Positions 20,942 through 31,297 of a stretch of 40,564 bases of DNA are shown here, in pieces (the first letter of the stretch is position 1; every line of letters starts with the position of its first letter). The stretch is from NCBI GenBank assembly GCA_009731375.1, contig BJOX01000342.1, positions 460,456-501,019 on the forward strand, written 5' to 3'. The notes beneath the pieces were generated by a model. It had not been told where the DNA came from, searched no databases, and was given only the letters and a program-made list of their open reading frames with translations. A program made the position numbers and the translations under genes. This DNA is from Paulinella micropora. Taxonomy: Eukaryota > Cercozoa > Imbricatea > Euglyphida.

Positions 20942-23260
20942 GGCAACTGAAGCCTATGTACACCCCTATGTCACAGTGCCGGACGAACTGTCCTGGACCG
21001 ACAATTGAGAGACGGAGATGCAGGCGTATACGGTTACGATTCCCGCATGGGACAAAAGATGACTTAATCGTAGCGCGTAATGAGGAGATAATATGTGTTG
21101 CGAAACAGTGCCCGTCGTTGGCCAGATTCGCAGAAGGTGGTGGGGCAGATGACCATATTACTAATGGCTACTGTTACCACGCAAAGATGTCAGATGAAAA
21201 GAGAGAGGCGTTTGTGCCAAGGAGGAAGGGGCGTATCCCCGATACTCCAGAGGATGACATTAAAACTTTTATCACGAACTTTTGGGGCGATGTGCCTACC
21301 TGGCCGCGCTCATTAACTGAAGTGAAAAAGTGTCTACGGACTCTATTTGAGAGTAACAAGCCGTATACTGTCATTCTGCCGTACAATGAGAAGGCGATAT
21401 GGGCACAGGAGATAAGGGACCGGCTTATTGATCATCCTATACCGGTTCCCTCTCGCAAGCAACAGTTAGTGGTGGCTTGTCGACTCGGGTCTCGGGAGCA
21501 GAGCAGTGCATACAAGCGGAAGCTCAGAGCCCAGGACAAGTTGAAATTGATACCTCAAGCTTTCACATGCTTTGATGGTTTCTACACCCGTAAGGCTCCG
21601 ATACAATACGCGAACCTTATTGATATGCTTGTCGGACTCGGTCATGATGATGAGCCGGACACAGTCACGTATGAACGGACGGGACTGGACGATTTGTCCG
21701 AGGAAGATTTGAGTTTGGAGGAGGACTTAGCGCCCCTCAAAGAACATAAGAAGATGTCGGAGGAAGATTTCCAAGCGGCGGCGCGGAAAATTTTAGAAGA
21801 AGGAGTGGGTACGGAGAGAGAGAAGGAGCTTCTCAAAGCTAAGATGGAGGCGTACAGAGAAATTTTCGACCCTCCTCGGGCAGGTGGTGTAAAGTCGGAG
21901 GACTTCACTGCGGTCATTTACAAGATACCTGGTGCGGAGCCATCTGCGGCACCGCGGAGGGCAAATTTGAGCATACATGAGGGGAAGATAGCGGAGGAGA
22001 ACGTGAGACAGTTGCTCAATGAGGACTTTATTGAGAGATCTACATCTCCAATTGTCTCTCAACCGAAAATCGTCCCAAGCCAGGAGGAGAATGGCGTTTG
22101 ACGAGCAATTATGCCCGTGTGAATAAGGTGCTAGAGGAAGAGAGAAATCCTCTGCCGACCTTAGAAGAGGGCAGAAGAGTGCTGCGGAATGCTAAATTCT
22201 ATTCGGTCATTGACCTTAAGAACGGCTTCTGGCAGATACCACTGGACGAGAAATCCAGATGGCTGACTGCATTCGTGGTTGGTATGGAAATATACCAGTG
22301 GAAGGTGCTTCCGATGGGACTCAAACAGGCCCCGGGGCTCTTTCAGAAGGCGATGCAGAAGATGTTGAGTGGTCAATATGACGACCAGTNNNNNNNNNNT
22401 GACCAGTCGGAGGATGGTTTTATGAGAGGACAGAAGGCGGGAGAATATGCATTTTGTTACATCGATGACATTATCGTATACTCTAACACAATGGAAGAGC
22501 ATATCGATCACTTGTCAGATGTCTTCAGGCGCATCGGAGCTTTTGGCCTGAAATGCAACTTAAAGAAATGTCAGCTTGCAAAGACAAGTGTGACGTATTT
22601 GGGTTACGAGATTTCTCATAACAGAGTCTCGATATCGCGCGAGAAGAGGGAGGAGATCATGAGTAGACAGTTGCCAAAGAATCGCACAGAGTTACACTCT
22701 TTTCTTGCGATGGCACAGTACTACAGCCAGTTCATACCCGATTGGGGTGCAACTCGGGCTAAGTTGGAGAAGATGATTGATTTTGGAGACTTTGAGAAGT
22801 GGGATGAGGAGGCTTTGCAGGCGTTTAATACGCTCAAAGATCTCATTTACAAAGATCCCAAGGACGGCGGATTAGTACTTATGATGCCCGACTTTACGAA
22901 GCCGTTCGTAGTCGACACGGATGCATCTAAGTTTGCGATTGGCGCGGTGCTGCAACAGGAAGATGAGGAGAAAAAGTTGCGCCCGATCATGTTTATTAGT
23001 AGAAAGCTGTGTGCGGCGGAGCGAAATTACTGCATGCGACAGAGAGAGGCGTTGGCAGTAGTATGGGCTCTCAAGAGGCTCAGAGAATATCTATGGGGAA
23101 GACCTCTATTCACGGTTAGGACCGATCATCACAACCTTCTTTGGTTGATGAATCATGAACAAACCGGCCGTTTGGCGCGGTGGCAAGCTTTCTTGTCATG
23201 TTTCAATTTCACGATGGTCTATTTACCGGGAAAGCGAAACGTAGTCGCTGATAGCCTTTC
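20896..23260 (+). CDS. pol: Element A reverse transcriptase and RNase H (frameshifted, gap-interrupted)
   Basis: The frame is open from 20896, overlapping protease by 46 nt in the -1 frame, with an ATG at 20938. About 300 residues of unknown linker precede the RT N-terminus. Near 22075, at a CCC run, the frame shifts by one base; the true RT frame continues as GGEWRLTSNYARVNKV. RT blocks follow: VIDLKNGFWQI (catalytic Asp), PMGLKQAPGLFQ, and YIDD at 22458-22469. RNase H follows with VDTDAS (22914 onward), QREALAVVWAL, VRTDHHNL and NVVADSL. A 10-N gap at 22390-22399 lies between duplicated GACCAGT sequences and is probably artificial. The coding sequence then enters the 494-N gap at 23261. The frame break could be mutation or base-calling error. 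Confidence 0.9.
22390..22399. other. Assembly gap (10 N), probably artificial
   Basis: The same GACCAGT lies on both sides. Removing the Ns plus one repeat copy (18 nt) leaves the RT frame intact, as expected of two overlapping contigs joined without merging. Confidence 0.85.
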
Positions 23261-23754
23261 NNNNNNNNNNNNNNNNNNNNNNNNNNNNNNNNNNNNNNNN
23301 NNNNNNNNNNNNNNNNNNNNNNNNNNNNNNNNNNNNNNNNNNNNNNNNNNNNNNNNNNNNNNNNNNNNNNNNNNNNNNNNNNNNNNNNNNNNNNNNNNNN
23401 NNNNNNNNNNNNNNNNNNNNNNNNNNNNNNNNNNNNNNNNNNNNNNNNNNNNNNNNNNNNNNNNNNNNNNNNNNNNNNNNNNNNNNNNNNNNNNNNNNNN
23501 NNNNNNNNNNNNNNNNNNNNNNNNNNNNNNNNNNNNNNNNNNNNNNNNNNNNNNNNNNNNNNNNNNNNNNNNNNNNNNNNNNNNNNNNNNNNNNNNNNNN
23601 NNNNNNNNNNNNNNNNNNNNNNNNNNNNNNNNNNNNNNNNNNNNNNNNNNNNNNNNNNNNNNNNNNNNNNNNNNNNNNNNNNNNNNNNNNNNNNNNNNNN
23701 NNNNNNNNNNNNNNNNNNNNNNNNNNNNNNNNNNNNNNNNNNNNNNNNNNNNNN
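23261..23754. other. Assembly gap (494 N) in element A pol
   Basis: The gap hides the end of RNase H, the HHCC zinc-binding domain and the first catalytic Asp of integrase. Reading frames on the two sides cannot be related. Confidence 0.95.
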
Positions 23755-25302
23755 ATATGTTCTGATCGAGGTTCTGACTTTAATAATGAAGTCATCGACA
23801 GACTATCTAAGTACTACGGGATGAAATGGCAATATGTTACTGCCTATAACCCGAGAGCGAATGGCAAGATCGAGCGGGTACATAGACCTCTCAAAGCCTC
23901 GCTTAAGATGTACTGTATGAAGAAGGAGAATCAGAGAGCCTGGGTGGAGGCAGCACCTTCATTTGCCTTTGCAATGAACTGTCTACCCTCATCGGCATTA
24001 GGAGGAGCCAGGAGCTAGTCTCGCCATATCAATTTGGTTTACGGCCGAGAGTCTAATATCCCAACCTCGCTTCTGCATCCAAAGGACACTTGGGCAGATG
24101 AGGATGAGTTGTTCGGGATGAGGCTAAGAGCGAAGATGGAGGCGGAGCAAATAGTTGCGGCGCACAGGGAGGCGGAGCGCAGAAAGACTGATGCACAAGG
24201 AGTGCGACAAGCGCACTTAGATCAAGTCCGTTTCCGGGTTGGGGATATTGTACTCCTGTACCATCCTCAAGTACCCAAGGGGGTTAGCTCTAAGCTGTTT
24301 ACCCACTGGAAAGGACCATACCAGATTATGGAGCAGATGGGACCTCTGAACTATAAGATCAGGGGTAGAGGGAAGGTGCAAATTGTGAATGTTCGAAGGC
24401 TGATCAAATATGACCACTTCTTACTCGAGGATGAATCCGTTGAGGAGGCGTTGAAACGGATGAAGGAGGATTTCAAAGAGGTACCGCCTATCAGTAAGGA
24501 GGATACCTTAGAGGAGGAGAATGCCTATCGGGCACCTGTCTCGGAGAAGGAGGAGACCGAGAAGGAGAGCAAGGAAGACTCAAACCGCAAAAGCGCGGCG
24601 GGGACTCAGTCTAAGGCCCCCATAGTCCGCGGCGGTACAAAGGAGAAGTTCACGGAGGCGCAGAGGAGGAGAGCGCAAAATGACCTTATCTTCGACCAAC
24701 CGAGGAAGGTGGTGAGATCGACGCGAGCGACGGATGTCCATGGAGGAGGAGAAGAGAAGGACACTAACCCAAACGCGGGTAATGTGGACATTCGACATGC
24801 GCGATGGAAGGAAGGCGAGGCGATTGCGACCATCAAGTGGGTCCGAGACGCTTTTTATCTGTTGAGACCGGCAGAATCTCATGTTGCCGATGACACTCTC
24901 TCAGATCTTTATCTCATGCGAGCTGTGGCGGTCCCGCAGACTACACGGGCAGCGCGGACATCGAAGAGATCCTCAGCAGCAAAAACGATACAACCGGTAC
25001 TCCATTTCTGGAGAAGCATGGACCCTGTTGAGGATCCAAAAGCTAGACAATACTTACCGGTATACAAAGACGCGAAAGATCTCGAGACTTGGGATGATAC
25101 TATTACCCCTCGAGACAAAGACCACACTGCGTGGACTATTCAGTCACTGCCTAGGGGAGTGCTTGACATTCCTTTTGACTTATCATTGGGCGCCATCCCT
25201 AACAAAATATGGGACATTCTTGAGGAGTCAAAGTTTGACTTGACTTTTGTTGGCGGCCCGCCACCTGGCAAAGGGGTTCGCGCAAGGCGACGAAGGCAGT
25301 AA
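23755..25302 (+). CDS. int: Element A integrase with GPY module and long C-terminal tail
   Basis: The second catalytic Asp (SDRGSDF, 23764-23766) and the Glu (GKIERVHR, 23872-23874) are 35 residues apart, as in DD35E integrases. An in-frame TAG at 24016-24018 interrupts the core; the surrounding bases read better in another frame (SPYQ), suggesting two compensating single-base indels. The GPY/F module (WKGPYQIMEQMG) is near 24308-24343. After it come a Glu/Lys-rich linker and about 200 residues that I do not recognise (for example WVRDAFYLLRPAE, VLHFWRSMDP, VLDIPFDLSLG), ending in a basic RARRRRQ and TAA. No chromodomain motif is evident. The N-terminal zinc domain is lost in the gap. Confidence 0.88.
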
Positions 25303-26094
25303 GTGACATTTTTTTCTTTTATCACGCGTCGGACATTGAAAGCTGCATGTGGATTAATCTCATAGTGCCCATGTCAGATCATGTCTTATTAAAATATTTT
25401 TATACCATTGTTGTTACTTGGCAATTTTATCGCAACATATGAGTGCGAAGGTCAATCGGCAAATGGATACGACACCGTAGAAGGGGATCGCTTGTGAGTT
25501 TAGCGATGGTGTTCCTGGTACGACCCTGCTTCAAGTATCCAGGGTGATGTTCTCAATAAATGTTCTCATAGTAGACATATTAAATATTTTTTTCTTTGGA
25601 TATACTTAATATCGTCATACCAGCACGGTCCGTCTCTACTTGTGTCGGTTTATCGCATGGTCGGGTTCACTCACACCGGCTTTGGATATAGTTATTAGGA
25701 CTGGCCCCCTAGTACTATATTAAGGTAACTGATTGAAAACAAGGGTATGTTATTAAAAGACAATGTATTTACTGATCGGAAGTGTTTTTAGAGAAGGAGA
25801 AAAAATTATAATGCTGCTTTTATTTTAATAGTAATACTATTTGTTCTTGACATACTGCCTCAGGATTAAGTTACGGGGGGGACAACGAGTGTGGAAGGAG
25901 GAGTTTTTTATTTATTTACAAAAAATGAGGCTAGAGATTTACAGTTGACGCGTGTCTGGTGTATGCGTTTTATTTATCCACTGCACCGTCTATCCGTGGG
26001 TTAATGCACTTAGTTGCAACACCCCGTAGCATTTGTGCAGAAAAGAAATCAGCAGCTATATGACGAAAATATTGCATATTTCCGTCATAAAAAC
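25303..26094 (+). other. Element A 3' untranslated region
   Basis: About 790 bp without coding sequence. It contains a run of seven Gs at 25875-25881 in the context TTACGGGGGGG, which could be an additional (internal) polypurine priming site. Confidence 0.6.
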
Positions 26095-26106
26095 GGGAAG
26101 GGGTAC
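26091..26106 (+). promoter_or_regulatory. Element A polypurine tract
   Basis: AAACGGGAAGGGGTAC directly precedes the 3' LTR. GGGAAGGGG is the likely plus-strand primer, three bases before the TG of the LTR. Confidence 0.75.
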
Positions 26107-26355
26107 TGTAGGCATCACCCCCCGGATAGCCGGTAAAAAGTACAGTTTTTCGGGTGTCAGGTGCACCTAGTTTTTTTCCCAGTATTTCAATATCGTTTGG
26201 CCGGATTTGACCTAATGCCATTTTAACCGTGGTCTGTGGCCGCTTTCTTTTTCGGCTTCACTGAGCTAATATAACGAGACATCATTCTCCTTTGGGGGAT
26301 TTGTGTCTGGTTGTATTACCGACTTTATATCGAGCTATCTTCAGGGATTGTAACA
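26107..26355 (+). repeat. Element A 3' LTR (249 bp)
   Basis: Matches 16445-16699 with about four substitutions and lacks CAGCCG. It is followed by ATAC, the target duplication. Confidence 0.95.
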
Positions 26356-26359
26356 ATAC

Positions 26360-26933
26360 TTCCGAGAACAAGGAAGGTACCAAAAGACGCTGGGATGGTT
26401 AATTCCAGTTTATTTAGTACACTTGCTTGACAGACTACTTGTCTCTTGCAAAACAATACAAATTCTGAGAATCGACGAATAGAATTCAAGTGCTACACGT
26501 GTTGTGTTGCAGTTGGAGTTGTTCAAGTTGGTCTGAGAAAAATAAAGGAAAATATGTTAAGTATTACCACTTTAACTAACCTATCTGACTTGTTTTACCA
26601 TTTTACTTGGAGTGTGTTGACTGGAAACAGGAAAACACGGTCCAAGGAAATAAAGTATGACTGGAGACCGGAAATAGCAGTCAAAGGAATAAAAGTTTTC
26701 AGATATGGGGAAAAATGCAATAGTGCTTTTCTAAAAAGCTAGCTGTTAAAGAAAAATAAATTGATCTGTTAACGGCAGTTGAAAACGTAACAACTACAAG
26801 TTATGACAGTTGATAAATAAACGGAAAAATGAAGTAACGGAACTAAAAATAGAAGTGTAAACTTGAAGTAAAAACTTGAAGAAAGTTTAACACAATATTA
26901 ATGTTTCGGTCCGGTACGGTAGTCATTCCGATA
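26360..26933 (-). repeat. Element B 3' LTR, second part
   Basis: Matches 39721-40295 with about five substitutions and one indel. It carries a plus-strand 98-codon open frame (26446-26742), antisense to B, also present in the other LTR; it probably has no function. The sense-orientation LTR start (TATCGG) lies at 26933, next to the G-run tract. Confidence 0.95.
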
Positions 26934-26934
26934 A

Positions 26935-26959
26935 CCCCCCCCCCCCCCCAGACCATAAC
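26935..26959 (-). promoter_or_regulatory. Element B polypurine tract (G15)
   Basis: Fifteen Cs on the plus strand (26935-26949) are a G15 run on B's sense strand, preceded by GTTATGGTCT and followed by the 3' LTR. This supports both the LTR border and the orientation. Confidence 0.8.
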
Positions 26960-27382
26960 GGTAAGTTGGAGTTGCGATCGAAACGAATCGTAACAGATGA
27001 TTGACCAAATGATGTGTAAATAAGTACAAAAAGAAAATGAATCAAAGAGATTGCAGATGTAGATCAATGCGCGATATGTGCGTGCGTATATGTGTCAACG
27101 CATTGATCAAAGTAGTATCAACATGCAGAGGCAGGACGGATATGGTGTGCCCAATCATACATCATGACGGAGCATAAGGCCAACACTATCACTACGTGTT
27201 CAAAGCGGTAAATAGTATTGTGTGACCTGCCTTAGCCGATTCGAAATAGCAGTTGCCTATCAAAATATGTGAATATGACTATCGTACATGCTTGTAGAAA
27301 ACACTAACTTGTTGGGTGGTATATGAAGTGGGAAAGGAGATAGAGTCCGTTGGGAGTCTGAAAGCAAAAACCACTTGAGAGT
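26950..27382 (-). other. Element B 3' untranslated region
   Basis: About 430 bp between the last coding frame and the polypurine tract, with no recognisable feature. Confidence 0.6.
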
Positions 27383-27781
27383 CTACTTCGATCTGAGTTT
27401 GAAAACATGAAAATCGTACTCAGGCTTACCGTTGTAAGGCTTACGTAAACGTTTGAGCTGTTCGGGAATGATATAGCCTTTAGATTTGTAGTTGAAGCTT
27501 GGCTTGAACTGGATATCCCGATGCACGACCTGATCATTCTCGCTGTCGAGTGTCATCTTCTTCCAGGAATTGAGAGGCTTCGTCCATTGGAGATGCGTCG
27601 GTCCCTCCGTGATTGTGCCGTCCGGATGGGCAACCGTCTCCACGTAAACTGGGCGGTACTGCATATTAGATAGCGAAGTGATGCCGAGCTGGTGAATGCG
27701 GAAGTCGTCGCGAGCGTCCGTGGGATCTTCATCCATGATCATCCCTAACTTGAGCAAGCCATCGTCGATGAAGGCTATCAC
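27383..27781 (-). CDS. Element B post-integrase domain (conserved, unknown)
   Basis: About 130 residues: IAFIDDG, LKLGMIMDE, RIHQLG, RPVYVET, a tryptophan-containing W.KPL..WK block, DQVVHRDI and KGYIIP. The same blocks occur in the same order in the truncated element at about 8190-8520, so the module is under shared constraint in two diverged copies. It directly follows the GPY/F part of integrase, one frame away, where other Ty3/Gypsy lineages carry a chromodomain. The pattern loosely recalls BAH-type chromatin readers, but that is speculative. It is not a recognisable chromodomain. Confidence 0.65.
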   Translation of the reverse strand: MIAFIDDGLLKLGMIMDEDPTDARDDFRIHQLGITSLSNMQYRPVYVETVAHPDGTITEGPTHLQWTKPLNSWKKMTLDSENDQVVHRDIQFKPSFNYKSKGYIIPEQLKRLRKPYNGKPEYDFHVFKLRSK

Positions 27782-28750
27782 CTCACCAACAACGTAATCC
27801 TTCTGGTCGTCATTGTATGCCTGATCCTGGACCGGGTCGATGGCCTGAGCCAGATTGGTTGGGGCCGTGTAGGGGCTGATGTGTGCAAAGTCAATTTTGC
27901 GGAGGACTTTGTTGGTGTGCTCGTGCGGAGGCGAAAGGTGTTATTGGACGGCTTGTCCAATATAATGTAAGGGCCGTCGTGTTGGAGAACAGAAGAAGCG
28001 GGAATACCTTTGGTTGACTGCTTCGGGCGATAGACGGTGACACGGTCACCCACCTTCCAATCGGGTAGTTTGCATCGCCGTTGCTTGTTCTTCTGTTCGT
28101 TGGCAGCCTTGCGCGTGAAGGAGGCGTATTCCTTGACATACGCCGTGACAGCAATCCGGGCTAAGCGGAGAGTGTCGAGTTGGTCCGATGTCTGGACGGT
28201 CGTCGAGCCAGACTTAGTCATTGCGGCGGTTGATCGAGCCGCGCGTTCAGCGATGACGTCGGGAGAATCGAAGATATCGATAGATGTACGTGGATGGCGA
28301 GCCATCATACCTTCGAAAGCGGATACGCCGGTGGCGGTAGAGACGTAAGTGTTCTGCGAGAACGACAGAGCTGGCATGGCTTTGGGCCAAGTCTTCTTGT
28401 CTTTGTCTGCGAGTGCCTGGATAGCGCGGCGGAGGCTTTGATGCCCGCGTTCTACCATGCCCAACTGATGGTGAGAGTATGGCGCGGTGGTGAGCCATTC
28501 GATTCCAGCCATGCTGCAGAAAGCTTTGGCAAGATTGCCACGGAAAGATCCATGATCGTCAGACAGGATGGCTTCCGGAAAACCGAAAAGGCAAACCCAT
28601 CGAGCGAGAATGGTCTCAACAGTCTCCTCAGCAGTGGTGGAAACGACTGGAATGAACAATAGGCAACCTGCGAACAAATCGACTAAAGTTAACACGTACT
28701 GTTCGAGTACGCCATCTATGCCTACATGAACATGATCTATACCTACCTAT
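27778..28750 (-). CDS. int: Element B integrase core and GPY/F module
   Basis: The first catalytic Asp is in GIDHVHVG (near 28735), one frame off the main open frame. The second Asp (28558-28560, SDDHGSF) and Glu (28450-28452, GMVERGH) are 35 residues apart. The usual YHPQTDGQ-type loop is replaced by YSHHQLG, identical in style to the fragment at 7386. The GPY/F-like module reads HDGPYIILD near 27975. Near the C-terminus the frame deteriorates before the next domain. The frame break near 28700 separates it from the zinc-binding domain. Confidence 0.85.
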
Positions 28751-29646
28751 AGCTTGACCTGGATGGCTCCAGACTAACGAGTTATAGCGGCCATGATTAA
28801 GTGTGAGGCGGGCGTGTGATAGTTGACAAAAGTGGCAATCTTTGAGGATAGCCGCAATGTCGGCGTGCATCTTGTCTTTCCCATCGGGTCCGAACCATAT
28901 GTATCGCTGATGGATGCATGGGGCAAGGGTGGGGACCTTTGCGTGATTCTGGATCAAGTGAGCATGGGAGACAAGCTTGCGTATGAGGGGATTCGGAACA
29001 TATATACGGCGGGAGCGGTCGGGCATGATATGTACCGCTAGCCCTCCCTTGAAAAAGAGAAGAGTATTACCCTGGCCGATAGATGTAGATCCGTCCCAAA
29101 GCGGTTGTAAAAGGGGGTCTTCTTTCTGCGCTGACTGGATATCCGCGCGCGTGACGCGCGGGGCATGTGATGTAGCATACATATTAAGCACAGCATGGCG
29201 ATCCAATCCAAAGTTATGAACAAGCCACACAAGGTTGTCCTCAAGGAAGACGATCTTGTGGCATGCTAATACTGTCTCACGAGAGATGGTCTCACCGTCG
29301 GGTATGAGGTAACCATGTCTTGAGGAATACGTACAGCAAAAGGATTGTTGAGAGCAAAAAGTTGACGGGCTACTTCCGGAGCACGCTCCGCGGGCGGGAT
29401 GACTATGGCATAGTCCCATGTGGCCTGTAAGGTCTTGATCGTTGGTGCACCGCGCAAAATCCGACAGTCGTGCTTCTTAAAGCGCGCGTCTAATTGCGGA
29501 TGACCGTCAATCGCGAGCCAAAAGGAGCGTCTACTGGACTGTAACATAGTTGCAGGGATAGTGTCCAGTAGCTGATTCGTCGCTTCGACTTCCCCCGAGG
29601 AGAGTGGGTTGGCCGGGCGATATACAAGGAACACGAGAGAGTGCAT
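28745..29646 (-). pseudogene. Element B connection region and integrase zinc-binding domain
   Basis: Two overlapping frames (29266-29646, then 28745-29320) carry a linker of unknown fold and then an H2C2-like block: SHAHLIQNH, about 30 residues including RYIWFGPDGK, then CHFC. This is the N-terminal zinc domain that precedes retroelement integrase cores. A frame change near 29310 and another near 28740 break it. Confidence 0.75.
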
Positions 29647-30005
29647 CAGGAAGGAGATTCTGTTTACCCTGAATGTATTCCACCTTGAAGCGGATAGTTT
29701 GAAGGTGGTCTAGGACCCATCCGACAACCATCGGGCTTCTGGCGTGGTATAGCCATATGAGCGGGCGATGATCCGTGACGATAGTCAGCGGATGATCACT
29801 AGCATCAATATAGTAACGGGATTGCTGAACTCCGTAAATTATATCGTAAGCTTCCCCAACATACGTGACCCACCGAGATTGAGTATCCATGAATTTAAGC
29901 GAGAAATAAGAGATGGCGGGTGCAGACTTCTCAGGGCCCGAATGTAGAGCTCCACCGATGCCAACGATGCTTGGGTCTGTTCGTGGGGGAGGGTTGTTGC
30001 GTCTT
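29531..30005 (-). pseudogene. Element B RNase H
   Basis: The C-terminal half is clear in one frame (29531-29890): YYIDASDHPLTIVTDHRPL, then FKVEYIQGKQNLLPDALSR, the canonical end of Ty3/Gypsy RNase H. The N-terminal half (near 29900-29990) can be read in another frame with ISYFSLKF. At least one frameshift separates the two near 30000. Confidence 0.8.
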
Positions 30006-31297
30006 GTTGTACTTGGCGAGGATCGGTAGCGTTGTCAGGACACGCTTGAGCTTTGCGAAGCATTTCTTCTCTTTCTCACGGAAAAAGTTGGGTCCCGTAG
30101 GCCGGGCGTTCGTAGACTTGAGTAGATCGGAGAGTGGCGCCACCAAGCGAGAGGAGTTAGGAATATGCGCCTGAATAAAGTTGGTCATACCGAGTATAGA
30201 TCGGACCTCGGTGATGTTCTGCGGTTCAGAGATCTTCAGGATCGCGTCAATCTTGCTTGTGTCGGCGGCGACGCCTTTCTTGCTGCAGACTTTGCACGGG
30301 AAGTGAGTTGTAGCCAATGCGTAGCTTGTCCGCGGCGAAGTAACAGCCGGCTGCCTCCGCAGCCTCCATGAGCTTCTCCAGCTGGTCCATGTGAACGTCG
30401 AAGTCGTCGTGGGCCAGATGCACGTCGTCGATGTATGCTGCGGCCGTCTGACCCCAAAAAGGGAGATGGCCAAAAGACTTGTCGACTGCGCGTTGAAAGT
30501 CACCAGGGGCGCGGTGGATACCCTGCGTCATATAGTTGGGGACTAGAAGTCCACGAGGAATCCATACGGCGAGGATGTCACGGCTACCGTCTAGGGTCGA
30601 TCTTCAGGTGCGAAAAACCATCAACCATGTCCAACGCGGAGAGATAGTTGTATCCCGCGAAGAGCTCACGGTGATGATCGGGGTTAGGAAGGCCGGGGAC
30701 CGGAAGGATGAGCCGGTCGTTAACCGCACGGTAGTCGAATACCATGCGGATGCATTTGAAATGATCCTGCAAGAGGGAGCTAAACTTGCCTACAGGGTAC
30801 GGTCTAGTAGCACACTCACAATTAGGAGAGGCAAAACTATATCGGCCAGTAGCAAGCATATCGTCTGCCCACTGGGTCAGGAACTCTCTGACAGCAGGCG
30901 TCCATCTAGGGCAGGGAACCCAAATAGGCTGTGCGCCTGGACGTAGCTTCAAAGAGATAACGGTGTGCGTAAAACAGCGAGCCTTTTCATGGATTCGGTC
31001 GCTGTAACGCTCTAGAAAATCTTTCGCTCTTTTCTTCTGAGGGGGAGTGAGGTTGGAGCTAATAGTATCCGGGCCGAACTTAGGTTTAGGTGGTTCTGCC
31101 TTCTTTTCCTTCTGTTCGTCTAGGTATTGTCGGCATAATCGCTCTGAAAGCATCAAAACGGGGTCTGGGAATAGGCCTGTGATGTCATCTGGTGTGACGA
31201 GTAAAATACCTGGGTCAGAAGTCATGTTCATAGAGAGCCAGTCTAGACCGCTAATCGGGGGATGTTCCCTGTCATGCGGTAACATTAGCTGGGCCAC
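29931..31297 (-). pseudogene. pol: Element B reverse transcriptase
   Basis: The N-terminal part (30584-31297) includes ISLKLRPGAQPIW, VFDYRAVNDRL and YNYLSALDMVDGFSHLKIDP (catalytic Asp). After a frame change near 30590 the second part reads RGLLVPNYMTQGIHRAPGDF and YIDDV at 30424-30435. After another change near 30300 the thumb and connection read ISEPQNITEVRSILGMTNF. All RT blocks are present in order, but three frames are needed, so no functional enzyme is encoded as assembled. Confidence 0.88.

Larger units (their letters stand above)
16445..26355 (+). mobile_element. LTR retrotransposon A (Ty3/Gypsy-type), nested in B
   Basis: 9.9 kb element with LTRs at 16445-16699 and 26107-26355, both TG...CA, differing by about four substitutions and one 6-bp indel. 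The flanking ATAC (16441-16444 and 26356-26359) is a 4-bp target duplication, confirmed by the single ATAC in the equivalent position of B's intact LTR (39717-39720). Coding order is Gag, PR, RT, RNase H, integrase. Two gaps (10 and 494 N) fall within pol. Confidence 0.95.

Noticed and set aside
26446-26742. 98-codon plus frame in B's LTR, repeated at 39807-40103
   Set aside because: Its conservation only reflects LTR duplication. It is antisense, with no domain.
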